A stretch of DNA of 60,006 bases. Origin: Fusobacterium sp. IOR10. Its GTDB lineage: Bacteria; Fusobacteriota; Fusobacteriia; Fusobacteriales; Fusobacteriaceae. Each line of letters opens with the position of its first letter. The first letter of the stretch is position 1. The translations under genes and the position numbers were made by a program. Shown piece after piece: positions 51,397 to 60,006 of this stretch. The notes under the pieces are model-generated. The model was not told the origin of the DNA. It was given only the letters and a program-made list of their open reading frames with translations, and made no database searches. The stretch spans positions 1 through 60,006 of the forward strand of contig NZ_WJWY01000012.1 of NCBI RefSeq assembly GCF_010367435.1, read 5' to 3'.

Positions 51397-51744
51397 TTAT
51401 AATTTTTTCCCACAATTATGACAATATGTATCTTTAGGATCAACCTTAGCTCCACAGTTATAACAAATAGAGCCATTGTTAATTATTCCTTCAACATCAT
51501 CATAATAAACATTTTTAGTTTTTAAAATATTTTTAATTGATTCATTTTTGAGTTTGTAAATACTATTACATCGACTACAAACAATAAAATATTTTTTTGA
51601 AAATTTAAATAACGGTATAAAAAATAAAGAAAAATAATTAGCTCTCTCGATTAATTTAGCATTTTCATTAGTACAATTAACACATTTAAATTTAACATTT
51701 TCAATTATATTTTCTTTGTTTCCAAATCCCATAAGGAAAAACAT
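51397..51744 (-). CDS. Small zinc-ribbon protein
   Basis: The 115-residue protein has two probable zinc ribbons. The first is made by CVNC and CSRC around an aromatic segment that could touch the membrane (YFSLFFIPLFKFSKKYF). The second is the C-terminal CYNCGAKVDPKDTYCHNCGKKL. The ATG at 51744 is chosen because GGAGG lies 5 nt before it. Function unknown; it lies between lepA and the LysE gene. Confidence 0.75.
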   Translation of the reverse strand: MFFLMGFGNKENIIENVKFKCVNCTNENAKLIERANYFSLFFIPLFKFSKKYFIVCSRCNSIYKLKNESIKNILKTKNVYYDDVEGIINNGSICYNCGAKVDPKDTYCHNCGKKL

Positions 51745-51766
51745 AAGCCCCTCCAAGTAGTTTTAA

Positions 51767-53572
51767 CTAATCAGTATTTAATTTTAATACAGAAACAAAT
51801 GCTTCTTGAGGTATTTCCACATTTCCTATTTGTTTCATTCTTTTTTTACCTGCTTTCTGTTTTGAAAGTAGTTTTTTCTTTCTAGAAATATCTCCTCCAT
51901 AACATTTAGCAATTACATTTTTTCTATAAGCTTTAATAGTTTCCCTAGCTATAATTTTAGCACCAAAAGCAGCTTGAATTGGAATTTCAAATTGTTGTCT
52001 AGGAATAACGTCTTTTAATTTATCACAAATTGCTCTACCTTTTAAAACAGCGTTATCTTTATGTGCTATAAATGAAAAGGCGTCTACAACTTCTCCAGAA
52101 ACTAGAATATCAACTTTCACAAGTTCTCCAACTCTGTATTCAATTAATTCATATTCAAAGGAAGCATAACCTTTAGTTTTAGATTTTAATTTATCATAGA
52201 AATCCAAAACAATTTCAGCAAGGGGTAATTCATAGGTAATCATAGCCCTTGTTTCATCTATAAAGCTCATTCCAATATAAACTCCACGTTTTTCTTGACA
52301 AAGTTCCATAACTGGCCCAACATAATCTTTTGGTACAATTATATTACCTTTAATAAATGGTTCTTCTACTATGAATTTCCCTTGTCCTGCTTCTGGGAAT
52401 TCACAAGGATTATCAATTATATAAGTTGGTTTTCCTTCTTTAGTTATTCTATACTCAACTGATGGTGAAGTTGATATTAAGTCAATATTATATTCTCTTC
52501 TAAGTCTTTCAACTATGATTTCCATATGTAAAAGTCCTAGGAATCCACATCTAAATCCAAAACCTAAGGCAAGGGATGTTTCAGGAACAAAATTTAAAGA
52601 GGCATCATTTAATTGCAATTTTTCCAATGAATCTCTTAAATCTCCGTAATCATCAGTTGATAATGGATATACTCCAGCGAAAACCATTGATTGAGCAGGT
52701 CTAAATCCTTGAAGAGGTTCTTCACATGGCCTCTTAGAATGGGTAACAGTATCTCCAACTCTAGAATCTTTAATAGTTTTTAATCCAGTTATAATATATC
52801 CAACTGAACCACTTGATAATTCTCCAGTTGATTTCATTACAGGGGAGAATATTCCACATTCAAGGATTTCAACTTCTTTTTTTGTGGACCAAATTTTAAC
52901 TTTATCTCCCTTTTTAATTGTTCCATCTTCAACTTTTACATAGGTTATAACTCCCCTGTAGTCGTCAAATTTAGAATCAAAGATAAGGGCTCTTAAAGGA
53001 GCTTCCTCATCATAACTAGGAGCTGGAATTCTCTCAACTATAGCTTCTAAAAGTTCAGGTATTCCAAGATTTATTTTAGCAGATGCTAAAATGGCGTTGT
53101 CAGCAGGAAGACCAATAATGTCTTCAATTTCATTTTTAACTTTTTCTGGATCTGCTGCAGGTAAGTCTATTTTGTTAATAACAGGTATGATTTCAAGATC
53201 ATTTTCCAAAGCTAAATATACATTTGCTAAGGTTTGAGCTTCTACACCTTGAGCAGCATCAACAACAAGAAGTGCTCCTTCACATGCAGATAAAGATCTA
53301 GATACTTCATAAATAAAGTCAACATGACCAGGTGTGTCTATAAGGTTTAATTCATATTGATTTCCATCTTTAGCTGTATATAGTAATGTAACTGCTTGTG
53401 CTTTTATTGTAATTCCTTTTTCTCTTTCTAGTTCCATAGAATCTAAAAGCTGGGATTTCATATCTCTCCCACTAACTGTGTGGGTTAATTCCATAAGTCT
53501 ATCAGCTATAGTAGATTTTCCATGATCTATGTGAGCGATTATCGAAAAGTTTCTTTTAAATTTTTGTAACAC
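51767..53572 (-). CDS. lepA: Elongation factor 4 (LepA) GTPase
   Basis: The 601-residue translational GTPase starts with [19 protein letters not shown] (P loop) and has the G3 motif DTPGHVDF, the G4 motif [23 protein letters not shown] and the LepA C-terminal end [12 protein letters not shown]. It acts on ribosomes as a back-translocase or initiation factor under stress. GTG at 53572 is preferred over the TTG at 53584 because GGAGG lies 5 nt before the GTG. TTGCTT-17-TATAAT (53608-53636) lies upstream. Confidence 0.95.
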   Translation of the reverse strand: MLQKFKRNFSIIAHIDHGKSTIADRLMELTHTVSGRDMKSQLLDSMELEREKGITIKAQAVTLLYTAKDGNQYELNLIDTPGHVDFIYEVSRSLSACEGALLVVDAAQGVEAQTLANVYLALENDLEIIPVINKIDLPAADPEKVKNEIEDIIGLPADNAILASAKINLGIPELLEAIVERIPAPSYDEEAPLRALIFDSKFDDYRGVITYVKVEDGTIKKGDKVKIWSTKKEVEILECGIFSPVMKSTGELSSGSVGYIITGLKTIKDSRVGDTVTHSKRPCEEPLQGFRPAQSMVFAGVYPLSTDDYGDLRDSLEKLQLNDASLNFVPETSLALGFGFRCGFLGLLHMEIIVERLRREYNIDLISTSPSVEYRITKEGKPTYIIDNPCEFPEAGQGKFIVEEPFIKGNIIVPKDYVGPVMELCQEKRGVYIGMSFIDETRAMITYELPLAEIVLDFYDKLKSKTKGYASFEYELIEYRVGELVKVDILVSGEVVDAFSFIAHKDNAVLKGRAICDKLKDVIPRQQFEIPIQAAFGAKIIARETIKAYRKNVIAKCYGGDISRKKKLLSKQKAGKKRMKQIGNVEIPQEAFVSVLKLNTD

Positions 53573-53607
53573 TTGAACCTCCAAAAATAAATAATATAGT
53601 ATATATT

Positions 53608-53636
53608 ATTATAGAAGAAAATAGCGAAAAAAGCAA
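53608..53636 (-). promoter_or_regulatory. Promoter of the lepA group
   Basis: On the minus strand TTGCTT (53631-53636) and TATAAT (53608-53613) with a 17-base spacer, just after the end of the aminopeptidase gene. Confidence 0.6.
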
Positions 53637-53647
53637 TAAATACTTAA

Positions 53648-54877
53648 TTAAAAGGCCCAATTGCCCTTAATAAATATATTTTCTTTTTTCATATTTTTAG
53701 CTATTCCCAAAATATTTAAATCATCTGTTCCAAACATGAAATCAACATGTGTTAAAGAATCATTAACACCATTTTTTTCCATTGTTTCAGAATCCATTTT
53801 ATCCCCATCTTGTATACAACTAGGATAAGCTTGTCCAATTGCCAAATGACAAGATGCATTTTCGTCAAATAAGGTATTATAAAATAGAATATTTGAATTT
53901 GAAATAGGAGAATCAAAAGGCACAAGTGCAATTTCTCCTAGATATTTAGAACCTTCATCTGTATTAATAAGACTTTCTAAAGCTTCTTTCCCGTGAGCTG
54001 CTTTAAAATCTATAATTTTTCCATCTTTAAACGTAATGGAAAAGTCTTCAATTAAAGTTCCTCCATAATTTAATGGTTTTGAAGCATAAACAATACCATT
54101 TACTCCGTATTTATGAGGAAGAGAAAAAACTTCTTCAGTTGGAATATTGGCCACAAATTCAATATTGTTTTTTGTAACATCCTTACCAGAAGCCCAAATA
54201 TGATTTTTAGGCATTTGTACAGTTAAATTAGTTCCTAAAGAATTTGTGATAATAAGTTTTTCAAATTGTTTATTATTTAAATAATCCATTTTTTCTTTTA
54301 AAGTATCCAAATGTTTTTTCCAAGTTTCTATAGGATCAGGAGTATCAGCCTTTACAGAATAAATAATAGCATCCCATAATTTTTGAACTGCCTTTTCTTC
54401 ACTACAGTTTTCAAATATTTTTTTAGCCCAAGATTTAGTTGGAACAGATAAAATATTCCATTGTATTTCATTTCCCATAACTTTATCATAGTATGGCTTA
54501 AATTTAATGTTTCTAGTTTTTTGAGAAATAGCAATTTTTTCAGAATCAATTCCCTTTAAAAGTTCAGGATCATTTGCAGCAATACTTAAAAAAGCAGCTC
54601 CTTTATTTGCATAGGACATAAGAGATTCAAGTTGCCAATCAGGAATATTTTCAAATAACAGTTTATCCTTATAAATAAAATCCATTTTCTTACAAAAATC
54701 ATCTGACCAATGTACAATAACTTCACTAGCTCCAATTTCATAAGCTTTTTCAACTAATTTTCTAGTGAAATCAGCTGTTTCCACAGGGGACATAATTACT
54801 AAACATTGATTTTTTTGTAAATTAATTCCAATTTTTAAAGCAAGTTCAACATAGTTTTCTAAAAATTCTTTATTCAA
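53648..54877 (-). CDS. M29 family aminopeptidase (AmpS/PepS type)
   Basis: The 409-residue metallo-aminopeptidase has the M29 site residues: Glu in TEEVFSLPHKYGVNG, Glu and His in ENASCHLAIGQAYPS with the nearby Tyr, and the closing His-x-Asp in HVDFMFGTDDLN. It binds two metal ions and removes N-terminal residues from peptides in the cytoplasm. TTG at 54877 is chosen because GGAGG lies 7-8 nt before it; the TTG at 54892 overlaps the ribosome site. The length equals Bacillus AmpS (410). Confidence 0.9.
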   Translation of the reverse strand: MNKEFLENYVELALKIGINLQKNQCLVIMSPVETADFTRKLVEKAYEIGASEVIVHWSDDFCKKMDFIYKDKLLFENIPDWQLESLMSYANKGAAFLSIAANDPELLKGIDSEKIAISQKTRNIKFKPYYDKVMGNEIQWNILSVPTKSWAKKIFENCSEEKAVQKLWDAIIYSVKADTPDPIETWKKHLDTLKEKMDYLNNKQFEKLIITNSLGTNLTVQMPKNHIWASGKDVTKNNIEFVANIPTEEVFSLPHKYGVNGIVYASKPLNYGGTLIEDFSITFKDGKIIDFKAAHGKEALESLINTDEGSKYLGEIALVPFDSPISNSNILFYNTLFDENASCHLAIGQAYPSCIQDGDKMDSETMEKNGVNDSLTHVDFMFGTDDLNILGIAKNMKKENIFIKGNWAF

Positions 54878-55009
54878 ATTAATTACCTCCAAAAAGTAAA
54901 TTATAAATCTATAGTAATTTTATCATAAAAAACTTTAAAATAACACAAGTTCTTAAACAAAATTAATTAACCAGGTGATACTGTAATAGTACAATTTATC
55001 TTGTTAATC

Positions 55010-55038
55010 TTGATAAGATTAGAAAAGTGTGTTATAGT
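55010..55038 (+). promoter_or_regulatory. Promoter of the thiamin-salvage operon
   Basis: TTGATA (55010-55015) and TATAGT (55033-55038) with a 17-base spacer, 16 bases before the TPP aptamer. A 7-3-7 inverted repeat (TAATCTT-GAT-AAGATTA, 55005-55021) covers the -35 box. Confidence 0.65.
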
Positions 55039-55054
55039 TTATTTGTTATGTAAT

Positions 55055-55186
55055 ACTACTAGGGGAGCGAGAGCTGAGAATTACCCTTAATTACCTGTTC
55101 TAGATAATACTAGCGAAGGGAAGTGGTTAAGCTTTATATCATTTTCTTTTACTGACTATTTAAGTAAATTAAGAAAATGATTTTTT
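55055..55186 (+). promoter_or_regulatory. TPP riboswitch with terminator
   Basis: The leader carries the THI-box core: AGGGGAGCGAGAGCTGAGA, ACCCTTAATTACCTG, TCTAGATAATACTAGCGAAG and GGAAGTGGT, closed by ACTACT with AGTGGT. A terminator follows: ATCATTTTCTT (55139-55149) pairs with AAGAAAATGAT (55171-55181) with an inner TTACT/AGTAA helix and then a run of T. Thiamin pyrophosphate should stop transcription before tenA. These elements account for most of the 325-base gap after the aminopeptidase gene. Confidence 0.95.
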
Positions 55187-55202
55187 TATTTTAGGGGGAA
55201 AT

Positions 55203-55859
55203 ATGTTATTTACAGAGGAATTATATTCACATGTTGAGAAAATATGGGCAAGTTATTACGAGCATCCATTTGTGGATGAACTTGGAAGTGGAAAATTAGA
55301 TAAGGAAAAATTTAAATATTATATGATACAAGATTATTTGTACTTATTAGATTATGCAAAGGTATTTTCACTTGGAGCTATAAAAAGTGATGATGAGGAA
55401 ACTATGGCTAAATTTTCTAGTTTAGCAGAGGGGACTCTTCATACTGAAATGTCAACTCATAGAAAATATATGGAAAAATTAGGAATAACAAAGGAAGAAA
55501 TTGAAAATTCAAAACCAGCATTGGCAAATTTATCTTACACTCACTATATGCTAGCAGTTTCTTATTCTGGTGGAATAATAGAAATAGCAGTTTCTGTTTT
55601 AGCATGTCTTTGGAGTTATGAATGTATAGGAAGACATCTTTATGAAAAATATGGTTTGCAGGATAATTTTTACAAAGAATGGATAGAGTCATATATTTCA
55701 GATGAGTATCATAATTTAACTCTTTGGCTTCTTGAATTAGTTAATAAGTACGGAGAAGGAATAGGAATAAAAAGAAAAGAAAAATTAATTGAAATATTTA
55801 TAAATACAAGTAGATTTGAATATTTATTTTGGGATATGGCTTATAAAATAGAAGATTAG
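55203..55859 (+). CDS. tenA: Aminopyrimidine aminohydrolase / thiaminase II
   Basis: The 218-residue helical-bundle protein of the TenA family has SGKLDKEKFKYYMIQDYLYLLDYAK, the catalytic Cys region in VSVLACLWSYECIG and the late Glu in FEYLFWDMAY. TenA hydrolyses amino-HMP breakdown products of thiamin so the pyrimidine can be reused. It is the first gene behind the TPP riboswitch and is followed by the transporter genes thought to import the formylaminopyrimidine precursor. Confidence 0.93.
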   Translation: MLFTEELYSHVEKIWASYYEHPFVDELGSGKLDKEKFKYYMIQDYLYLLDYAKVFSLGAIKSDDEETMAKFSSLAEGTLHTEMSTHRKYMEKLGITKEEIENSKPALANLSYTHYMLAVSYSGGIIEIAVSVLACLWSYECIGRHLYEKYGLQDNFYKEWIESYISDEYHNLTLWLLELVNKYGEGIGIKRKEKLIEIFINTSRFEYLFWDMAYKIED

Positions 55860-55870
55860 AGGAGATTATA

Positions 55871-56575
55871 ATGAAGGTTTTAGAATTAGATGAAGTTTCC
55901 TTTTCATATGAAGAAGAGGAAGAGCTTATAAAAAAAATATCATTTTCATTAAGTAAAAATGAATTCTTATCAATTATAGGAAGCAGTGGTTGTGGAAAGT
56001 CAACTATAATAAAAATTATAGGGGGAATAGAAAAAGAAACAAGTGGGAAGATAAAAAGTTTAAAAACTGCATATATGCCACAAAAAGATTTACTTTTACC
56101 ATGGAGAACAGTAATTGATAACATACTTTTACCTATAGAATTAAACAAAACATCTATAAGTGAAGGGAGAAAAAAAGGAAAATTTTATTTGGAAAAACTT
56201 CATTTAAAGGAATATGAAAACAAGTTACCTCAAGATCTTTCTGGAGGAATGAGGCAAAGGGTATCATTTATAAGAACCCTTTTAACTGAAGCAGATATAT
56301 TGTTATTAGATGAACCTTTTTCTGCTCTAGATGCAATAACTAAAGGAAAGTTACAAAAATGGTTGTTAGAAACTTTAAGTGAATTTAACAAAAGTGTTAT
56401 TTTTATAACCCACGATATAAATGAAGCTCTATATTTATCAGATAGAATACTAGTTTGTCAAAATAGACCTCTTGATTCATTTATAGAATATAAATTACCA
56501 AAGGTAAAAGATGAAAAATTTATAATAGAAACTAAGAAAAAAATATTGTCAAATATAGGAGGGGAAGAGGAATGA
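55871..56575 (+). CDS. thiZ: ABC transporter ATPase for thiamin precursor
   Basis: The 234-residue ATPase has Walker A GSSGCGKST, Q-loop AYMPQKDLLLPW, signature LSGGMRQRV, Walker B ILLLDEPFSALD and the H-loop THDINEAL. It belongs to the nitrate/sulfonate/taurine-type importer ATPases. It starts 11 bases after tenA, and its last 4 bases overlap the permease gene. Under a TPP riboswitch this set corresponds to ThiXYZ. Confidence 0.9.
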   Translation: MKVLELDEVSFSYEEEEELIKKISFSLSKNEFLSIIGSSGCGKSTIIKIIGGIEKETSGKIKSLKTAYMPQKDLLLPWRTVIDNILLPIELNKTSISEGRKKGKFYLEKLHLKEYENKLPQDLSGGMRQRVSFIRTLLTEADILLLDEPFSALDAITKGKLQKWLLETLSEFNKSVIFITHDINEALYLSDRILVCQNRPLDSFIEYKLPKVKDEKFIIETKKKILSNIGGEEE

Positions 56576-57312
56576 GAAAACCTTCATTAGCATTTTACTC
56601 TTCAAGTATATTTTTTATAGCCTGGGAGGTATTTGCAAGATATTTAAATTTAAAATTTGTTTTACCTTGGCCAACTGCTGTTTTAAAAAGAATGTGGGAA
56701 TTAAGAGTTCCTTTATTTAAATATCATATGTTTGCAACTTTAAAAATAGCTGGAGTATCAATTATTTTATCCTTTGCTTTGGGGATATTTTTAGCAGTAA
56801 TCATGGATAGGAGTAAAAAGGTTGAAGAGGCTATATATCCAATAATAGTTACAACTCAAACTATACCAACACCTGCAATAGCACCTATATTTATTCTTTG
56901 GTTTGGATATAGTATTTGGAGTAAAGTATTGGTAGCTGTATTAATTGCTTTTTTTCCAGTTACAATTAATTTACATGATGGGTTGAAATCAACAAAAAAA
57001 GATTATATAGAACTTTTCAAAAGTATGCATGCAAGGGAATGGGATATATTTTGGAAATTAAAAGTTCCATCAACTATACCATATTTTTTCTCATCTCTAA
57101 AAATGGCAATTCCTTTAGTTTTAATAGGAGCAGCAATTGGAGAATGGTTAGGAGCAACAGCAGGACTTGGATATTTCAGTAAAAGAATGATGACACAACT
57201 AGATGGAGCAGGGGTTTTTGCACCAATAGTTTTAATTTCAATTATAGCTGTATCCTTTGTTAATTTAATTTCTTATTTGGAAAAGAAATTTTTAAAGTGG
57301 AGGGGAAATTAA
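56572..57312 (+). CDS. thiX: ABC transporter permease for thiamin precursor
   Basis: The 246-residue permease has about six helices, the binding-protein-dependent permease core ATLKIAGVSIILSFALGIFLAVIMDRSK, and the EAA-like loop LFKSMHAREWDIFWKLKVPSTIPYFFSSLK that contacts the ATPase. It is overlapped by thiZ upstream and followed directly by the first binding protein. Confidence 0.9.
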   Translation: MRKPSLAFYSSSIFFIAWEVFARYLNLKFVLPWPTAVLKRMWELRVPLFKYHMFATLKIAGVSIILSFALGIFLAVIMDRSKKVEEAIYPIIVTTQTIPTPAIAPIFILWFGYSIWSKVLVAVLIAFFPVTINLHDGLKSTKKDYIELFKSMHAREWDIFWKLKVPSTIPYFFSSLKMAIPLVLIGAAIGEWLGATAGLGYFSKRMMTQLDGAGVFAPIVLISIIAVSFVNLISYLEKKFLKWRGN

Positions 57313-57314
57313 TT

Positions 57315-58310
57315 ATGAAATTTAAGCATTTATTAATTATTTTATTAATTGTCATTTTTTCAGGTTGTGGAAATAAATCCAGTGAAAATAAAGGGATTGA
57401 TAACTTAGAAACTATAGATTTAGTTTTAGATTGGTATCCAACATCTTCAAGTGTTCCAATATACGTAGCTTTAAAAAAGGGATACTATAAGGAAGAGGGA
57501 ATAAAATTAAATATTCATCTTCCTTCAGGTGTTTCAGATCCTTTAGCTTTAGTAGCTGCAAAAAAGGCTGATTTAGGTTATTATTATATTCATAATACAA
57601 TTATATCAATTGTAAATGATAATATACCAGTTAAGGCTATAGCTACTACTTTACAGGGATCAGTTAATACGGTAATGTCTTTAAAGGAAAGTAATATAAC
57701 TCGTCCAAAGGATTTAGAAGGAAAAACAATTGGATATTCAGGTGGACCTTTATCAGAAAAAATGATATTTACAATGATGACAGCAGATGGTGGAGATCCT
57801 AAAAAAGTAAAATTAATAGATGTAGGTTTTGAATTATTAACATCTCTAATGACTAAAAAAGTTGACGCTATATTTGGAGGACTTGTAACCCATGAGGTTC
57901 CTCTTCTAGAAGAAAAAGGCTATAAAGTTAATTATTTTTTCCCAAGGGATTTTGGAGTTCCTGAATACCCAGAAACATTAATAATTGCAAATAATGAGTT
58001 AATAGAAAAAAGAGGAGATATTTATAGTAAATTTTTAAAGGCAACAAGAAAAGGTTTTGAATATGCAAAGGGCAATCCAGAGGAGGCTGTTCAAATTCTT
58101 TTGTCTAACCAAGCAGCAGATCAATTTCCTTTAAATGAAAATGTAGAAAGAATTGCAACGAAAAAATATATTGAAATTATGGAAAAATTTGGACCATTTT
58201 TATCAATAGACAAGGAAGTTTTTCAAAAAAATGTTGATTGGTTATATGAGAAAGGGTTTATAAAAAGAAAAGAAAAACTTGAAAATTTATATAAAAGCTT
58301 GATTAATTAA
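57315..58310 (+). CDS. Thiamin-precursor binding lipoprotein (ThiY/NMT1-like), first copy
   Basis: The 331-residue protein has a lipoprotein signal ending IFSGC (Cys21) and an NMT1/THI5-like binding fold with LVLDWYPTSSSVPIYVALKKGYY, ADLGYYYIH and DLEGKTIGYSGGP. It should deliver N-formyl-aminopyrimidine or a related HMP precursor to ThiXZ. The ATG at 57315 follows GGAGGGG; the longer frame starts inside thiX. It is duplicated by the next gene. Confidence 0.88.
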   Translation: MKFKHLLIILLIVIFSGCGNKSSENKGIDNLETIDLVLDWYPTSSSVPIYVALKKGYYKEEGIKLNIHLPSGVSDPLALVAAKKADLGYYYIHNTIISIVNDNIPVKAIATTLQGSVNTVMSLKESNITRPKDLEGKTIGYSGGPLSEKMIFTMMTADGGDPKKVKLIDVGFELLTSLMTKKVDAIFGGLVTHEVPLLEEKGYKVNYFFPRDFGVPEYPETLIIANNELIEKRGDIYSKFLKATRKGFEYAKGNPEEAVQILLSNQAADQFPLNENVERIATKKYIEIMEKFGPFLSIDKEVFQKNVDWLYEKGFIKRKEKLENLYKSLIN

Positions 58311-58347
58311 GAAAAAGATAATAAAATAGAAAAAGGGGAGAGGGCAA

Positions 58348-59343
58348 GTGAAAAAAATTAAATTATTAGTATTGTGTATGTTAATATTTATTGTTGGGTG
58401 TGGGAGCAAAAAAGTTAAGGAAAAAGAATTGACAAATGTTTCCATAGTTTTGGATTGGTATCCAAATGCTATTCATAGTTTGTTTTACGTTGCAATGGAA
58501 AAGGGTTATTTTGAAGATGAAGGAATTAAATTAGATATAAAATATCCTGCTAATGTGTCAGATCCAATAGCATTACCAGCAGCTGGAAAAGCTGATTTTG
58601 GATTATTTTATCCTCAACAAATGATAATGGCAAAAACTCAAGAAGATATTCCAATAGTTGCAATTGGAGCATTAACTCAAGGACCTTTAAATGTAGTAGT
58701 GGCTCCAAAGGAAACTGGAATAACTAGACCAAGAGATTTAGAAGGGAAAACAATTGGATATTCTGATGGACCTCTAACAGAGGATATATTAAAAACAATG
58801 GTGGCAGAGGACGGAGGAGATATTTCCAAAGTTAAAGTTTTAGATGTTGGCTTTGATTTATTATCTTCTATGATAACTAAAAGAGTTGATGCTACTTTAG
58901 GGTGCTTTGTAAATCATGAAGTTCCAGTTATGAAGGAAAAAGGTGTAGATGTAAATTATTTCTACCCAACAGATTTTGGTGTACCTTATTATAATGAACT
59001 ATTAATAGTTGCAAATTCTAAAAAAGTTAAAGAAAATAGAAAATTATATATAGGATTTTTAAGAGCTTGTGAAAAAGGATTTAGAGATGTTAAAAATAAT
59101 CCAAAAGAAGCTCTAGATATACTTTTAGCAAATCAAGAGGCAGACCAATTTCCATTAACTAGAGGAATAGAAAAACAAAGTCTAGAAACTTTGATTCCGA
59201 TTATGGAAAAAGACAACGCTCCTTTTTTAGACCAAAGGGAAGAAATGTGGGAAGAAAATATAGAATGGCTATATGATAAAAAAATAACTAACAAAAAAAT
59301 TAATGCAAATGACATGTTTATAAATTTATATAAAGAAATATAA
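58348..59343 (+). CDS. Thiamin-precursor binding lipoprotein (ThiY/NMT1-like), second copy
   Basis: The 331-residue lipoprotein (signal ending FIVGC) is a tandem paralogue of its upstream neighbour, with the same length. Matching stretches include VLDWYPNAIHSLFYVAMEKGYF and DLEGKTIGYSDGPLTED; diverged stretches include the ligand-side GLFYPQQM versus GYYYIHNT. It starts with GTG, preceded by a purine-rich GGGGAGAGGG. Divergence in likely ligand-contacting regions suggests the two bind different precursors (inference). Confidence 0.88.
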   Translation: MKKIKLLVLCMLIFIVGCGSKKVKEKELTNVSIVLDWYPNAIHSLFYVAMEKGYFEDEGIKLDIKYPANVSDPIALPAAGKADFGLFYPQQMIMAKTQEDIPIVAIGALTQGPLNVVVAPKETGITRPRDLEGKTIGYSDGPLTEDILKTMVAEDGGDISKVKVLDVGFDLLSSMITKRVDATLGCFVNHEVPVMKEKGVDVNYFYPTDFGVPYYNELLIVANSKKVKENRKLYIGFLRACEKGFRDVKNNPKEALDILLANQEADQFPLTRGIEKQSLETLIPIMEKDNAPFLDQREEMWEENIEWLYDKKITNKKINANDMFINLYKEI

Positions 59344-59384
59344 GTTATTTGATTTAATTTGATAAAAAAAGGAAAGTGATATTT

Positions 59385-59864
59385 TTGGAAGAAAGATTAT
59401 ATAAAAAAGAAGAGGTATTAGAAGCTTATTTGGGAACACCTGATAAATATGATTGGTATAAGCATGCTTTTGATAAATATGAAATTAATGGTGTTGAAAA
59501 ATTTGCTTGGAATTGGTCATGGTATTCATTTTTCTTTGGATATATATATTTAGTTTATAGAAAATGTTATATTGAAGCTATATTGTTGTGGGTAGCTCAG
59601 ATGATTATTGCAGGTTTATTTGGAATAACTGGAATAGTTGTTATGATTTTATGTGGGGGACTTTTACCATATTTAGTTTATAAAAGATATAAGAAGATAT
59701 CAATGGAAGTTGAAAATATTGATGGAAATTATATAAAAAAATTAGAAACAATGAAAGAGCTAGGTGGAGTAAATATCATAGCTAGAAATATAATGATAGG
59801 AATATTTGTTATTTCTATTTTTAGCATTTTAGGATTAATGACATTTTTAGCAGCAGTTTTATAA
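59385..59864 (+). CDS. Small membrane protein, DUF2628-like
   Basis: The protein (159 residues from the TTG at 59385) has a soluble N-terminal part with NGVEKFAWNWSWYSFFFGYIYLVYRK, an aromatic-rich entry into the membrane typical of DUF2628 proteins, and about three predicted helices (about 50-65, 70-100 and 140-159). TTG is preferred over GTG at 59376 because AAGGAAAG is at the right distance from it. It follows the thiamin genes by about 40 bases and may be transcribed with them, but no link to thiamin is known. Confidence 0.65.
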   Translation: MEERLYKKEEVLEAYLGTPDKYDWYKHAFDKYEINGVEKFAWNWSWYSFFFGYIYLVYRKCYIEAILLWVAQMIIAGLFGITGIVVMILCGGLLPYLVYKRYKKISMEVENIDGNYIKKLETMKELGGVNIIARNIMIGIFVISIFSILGLMTFLAAVL

Positions 59865-59879
59865 AATATATAAATTATA

Positions 59880-59908
59880 GGTTCTTTGTCAACTGGTGTT
59901 GGTGGAGA
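59880..59908. mobile_element. Possible ISL3-family insertion-sequence end
   Basis: GGTTCTTTGTCAACTGGTG, continuing TTGGTGGAG, resembles the terminal inverted repeats of ISL3-family elements, which often start GGxTCTTTGxCAA. It stands after an AT-rich stretch (ATATATAAATTATA), a typical target. No transposase frame is visible in the remaining 100 bases, so this is either one end of an element continuing beyond the window or a solo remnant. Confidence 0.35.
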
Positions 59909-59935
59909 AAAATAAAAAAATAAATAATGTTTTTG

Positions 59936-59966
59936 TTCCTTCAGCTTTATGCTGAAGGAATTTTTA
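59936..59966 (+). terminator. Terminator near the window end
   Basis: TTCCTTCAGC (59936-59945) and GCTGAAGGAA (59951-59960) form a perfect 10-bp stem with a TTTAT loop and a T run. It could end the thiamin operon or lie inside an insertion element. Confidence 0.88.
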
Positions 59967-60006
59967 TTTTTGTTAAATTGCTATAAATTAAAATTCTATT
60001 TCTTAA

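Noticed and set aside
1-60006. CRISPR arrays, tRNA or rRNA genes, toxin-antitoxin pairs, prophage or restriction-modification genes
   Set aside because: Reading both strands gave no regularly spaced repeats, no cloverleaf with the GGTTCGAATCC-type arm and no characteristic protein sets.

Overview
The window is a gene-dense, very AT-rich stretch of bacterial chromosome with strong AGGAGG ribosome sites, consensus sigma-70 promoters and hairpin plus T-run terminators. Gene content (FabK-type enoyl reductase, AbgT, ESS and CitMHS carriers, cobalamin-dependent MetH, acetylated DAP pathway, many M20 peptidases) suggests an amino-acid-fermenting anaerobe, most likely of the Fusobacteriota (Fusobacterium, Cetobacterium or a relative). 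This placement is inferred from gene content and protein style, not from a marker search. No rRNA, tRNA, CRISPR array or prophage was seen. The only mobile-element trace is a sequence resembling an ISL3-family insertion-sequence end near 59880.

Layout. 1-117 is the tail of a dicarboxylate/amino-acid symporter. 192-3380 (minus) is an operon of amino-acid binding protein, iron-type alcohol dehydrogenase and aminotransferase, behind a promoter, a 25-codon leader ORF and a terminator that look like an attenuator. 3414-8510 (minus) is a lysine/DAP operon, lysC-dapA-dapB-dapH-aminotransferase, behind a lysine riboswitch; an M20 deacetylase that could complete the acetyl branch is transcribed divergently (8658-9854). 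9907-12717 is a csoR-copA copper operon whose copA carries a CopZ-like domain at its end with its own internal ribosome site. HU and TspO follow. 13728-18137 is metF-metH under a SAM-I riboswitch.

18169-25691 holds an EamA transporter and then a poorly understood group: a lipoprotein with two nitrilase domains, an ESS-type carrier, an alpha/beta hydrolase lacking its nucleophile serine, a DUF6282 hydrolase and an RpiR-type regulator. The two hydrolase genes diverge, and each is preceded by a copy of a 19-bp direct repeat. 25826-28987 is a single 1053-residue protein joining a NUDIX domain, a PLD-type nuclease domain, an SF2 helicase and a DUF3427-like tail. It is the best candidate here for an undescribed defence or repair system. 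29104-31067 is a TetR-flavoprotein-HAD operon whose first gene seems to be translated from a leaderless mRNA.

31145-36447 is a new-looking regulator divergent from AbgT and two M20 amidohydrolases. 36603-41066 is a GntR regulator, a CitMHS carrier and an aconitase-like hydratase, with a perfect FadR-type operator in front of the carrier. 41190-44582 has AzlCD, a second EamA transporter, a membrane protein and a PAP2 phosphatase. 45460-49618 has fabK and a second AbgT-plus-dipeptidase pair. 49692-54877 (minus) carries housekeeping genes (mnmA, a LysE exporter, a zinc-ribbon protein, lepA, an M29 aminopeptidase). 55010-59343 is a TPP-riboswitch operon for thiamin-precursor salvage (tenA, thiZ, thiX and two tandem thiY-like lipoproteins), followed by a small membrane protein.

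Common threads are peptide and amino-acid import with hydrolysis, amino-acid biosynthesis under RNA control, and one-carbon metabolism. Several genes (lysC, copA) have a second in-frame start with its own Shine-Dalgarno sequence, implying extra small products.
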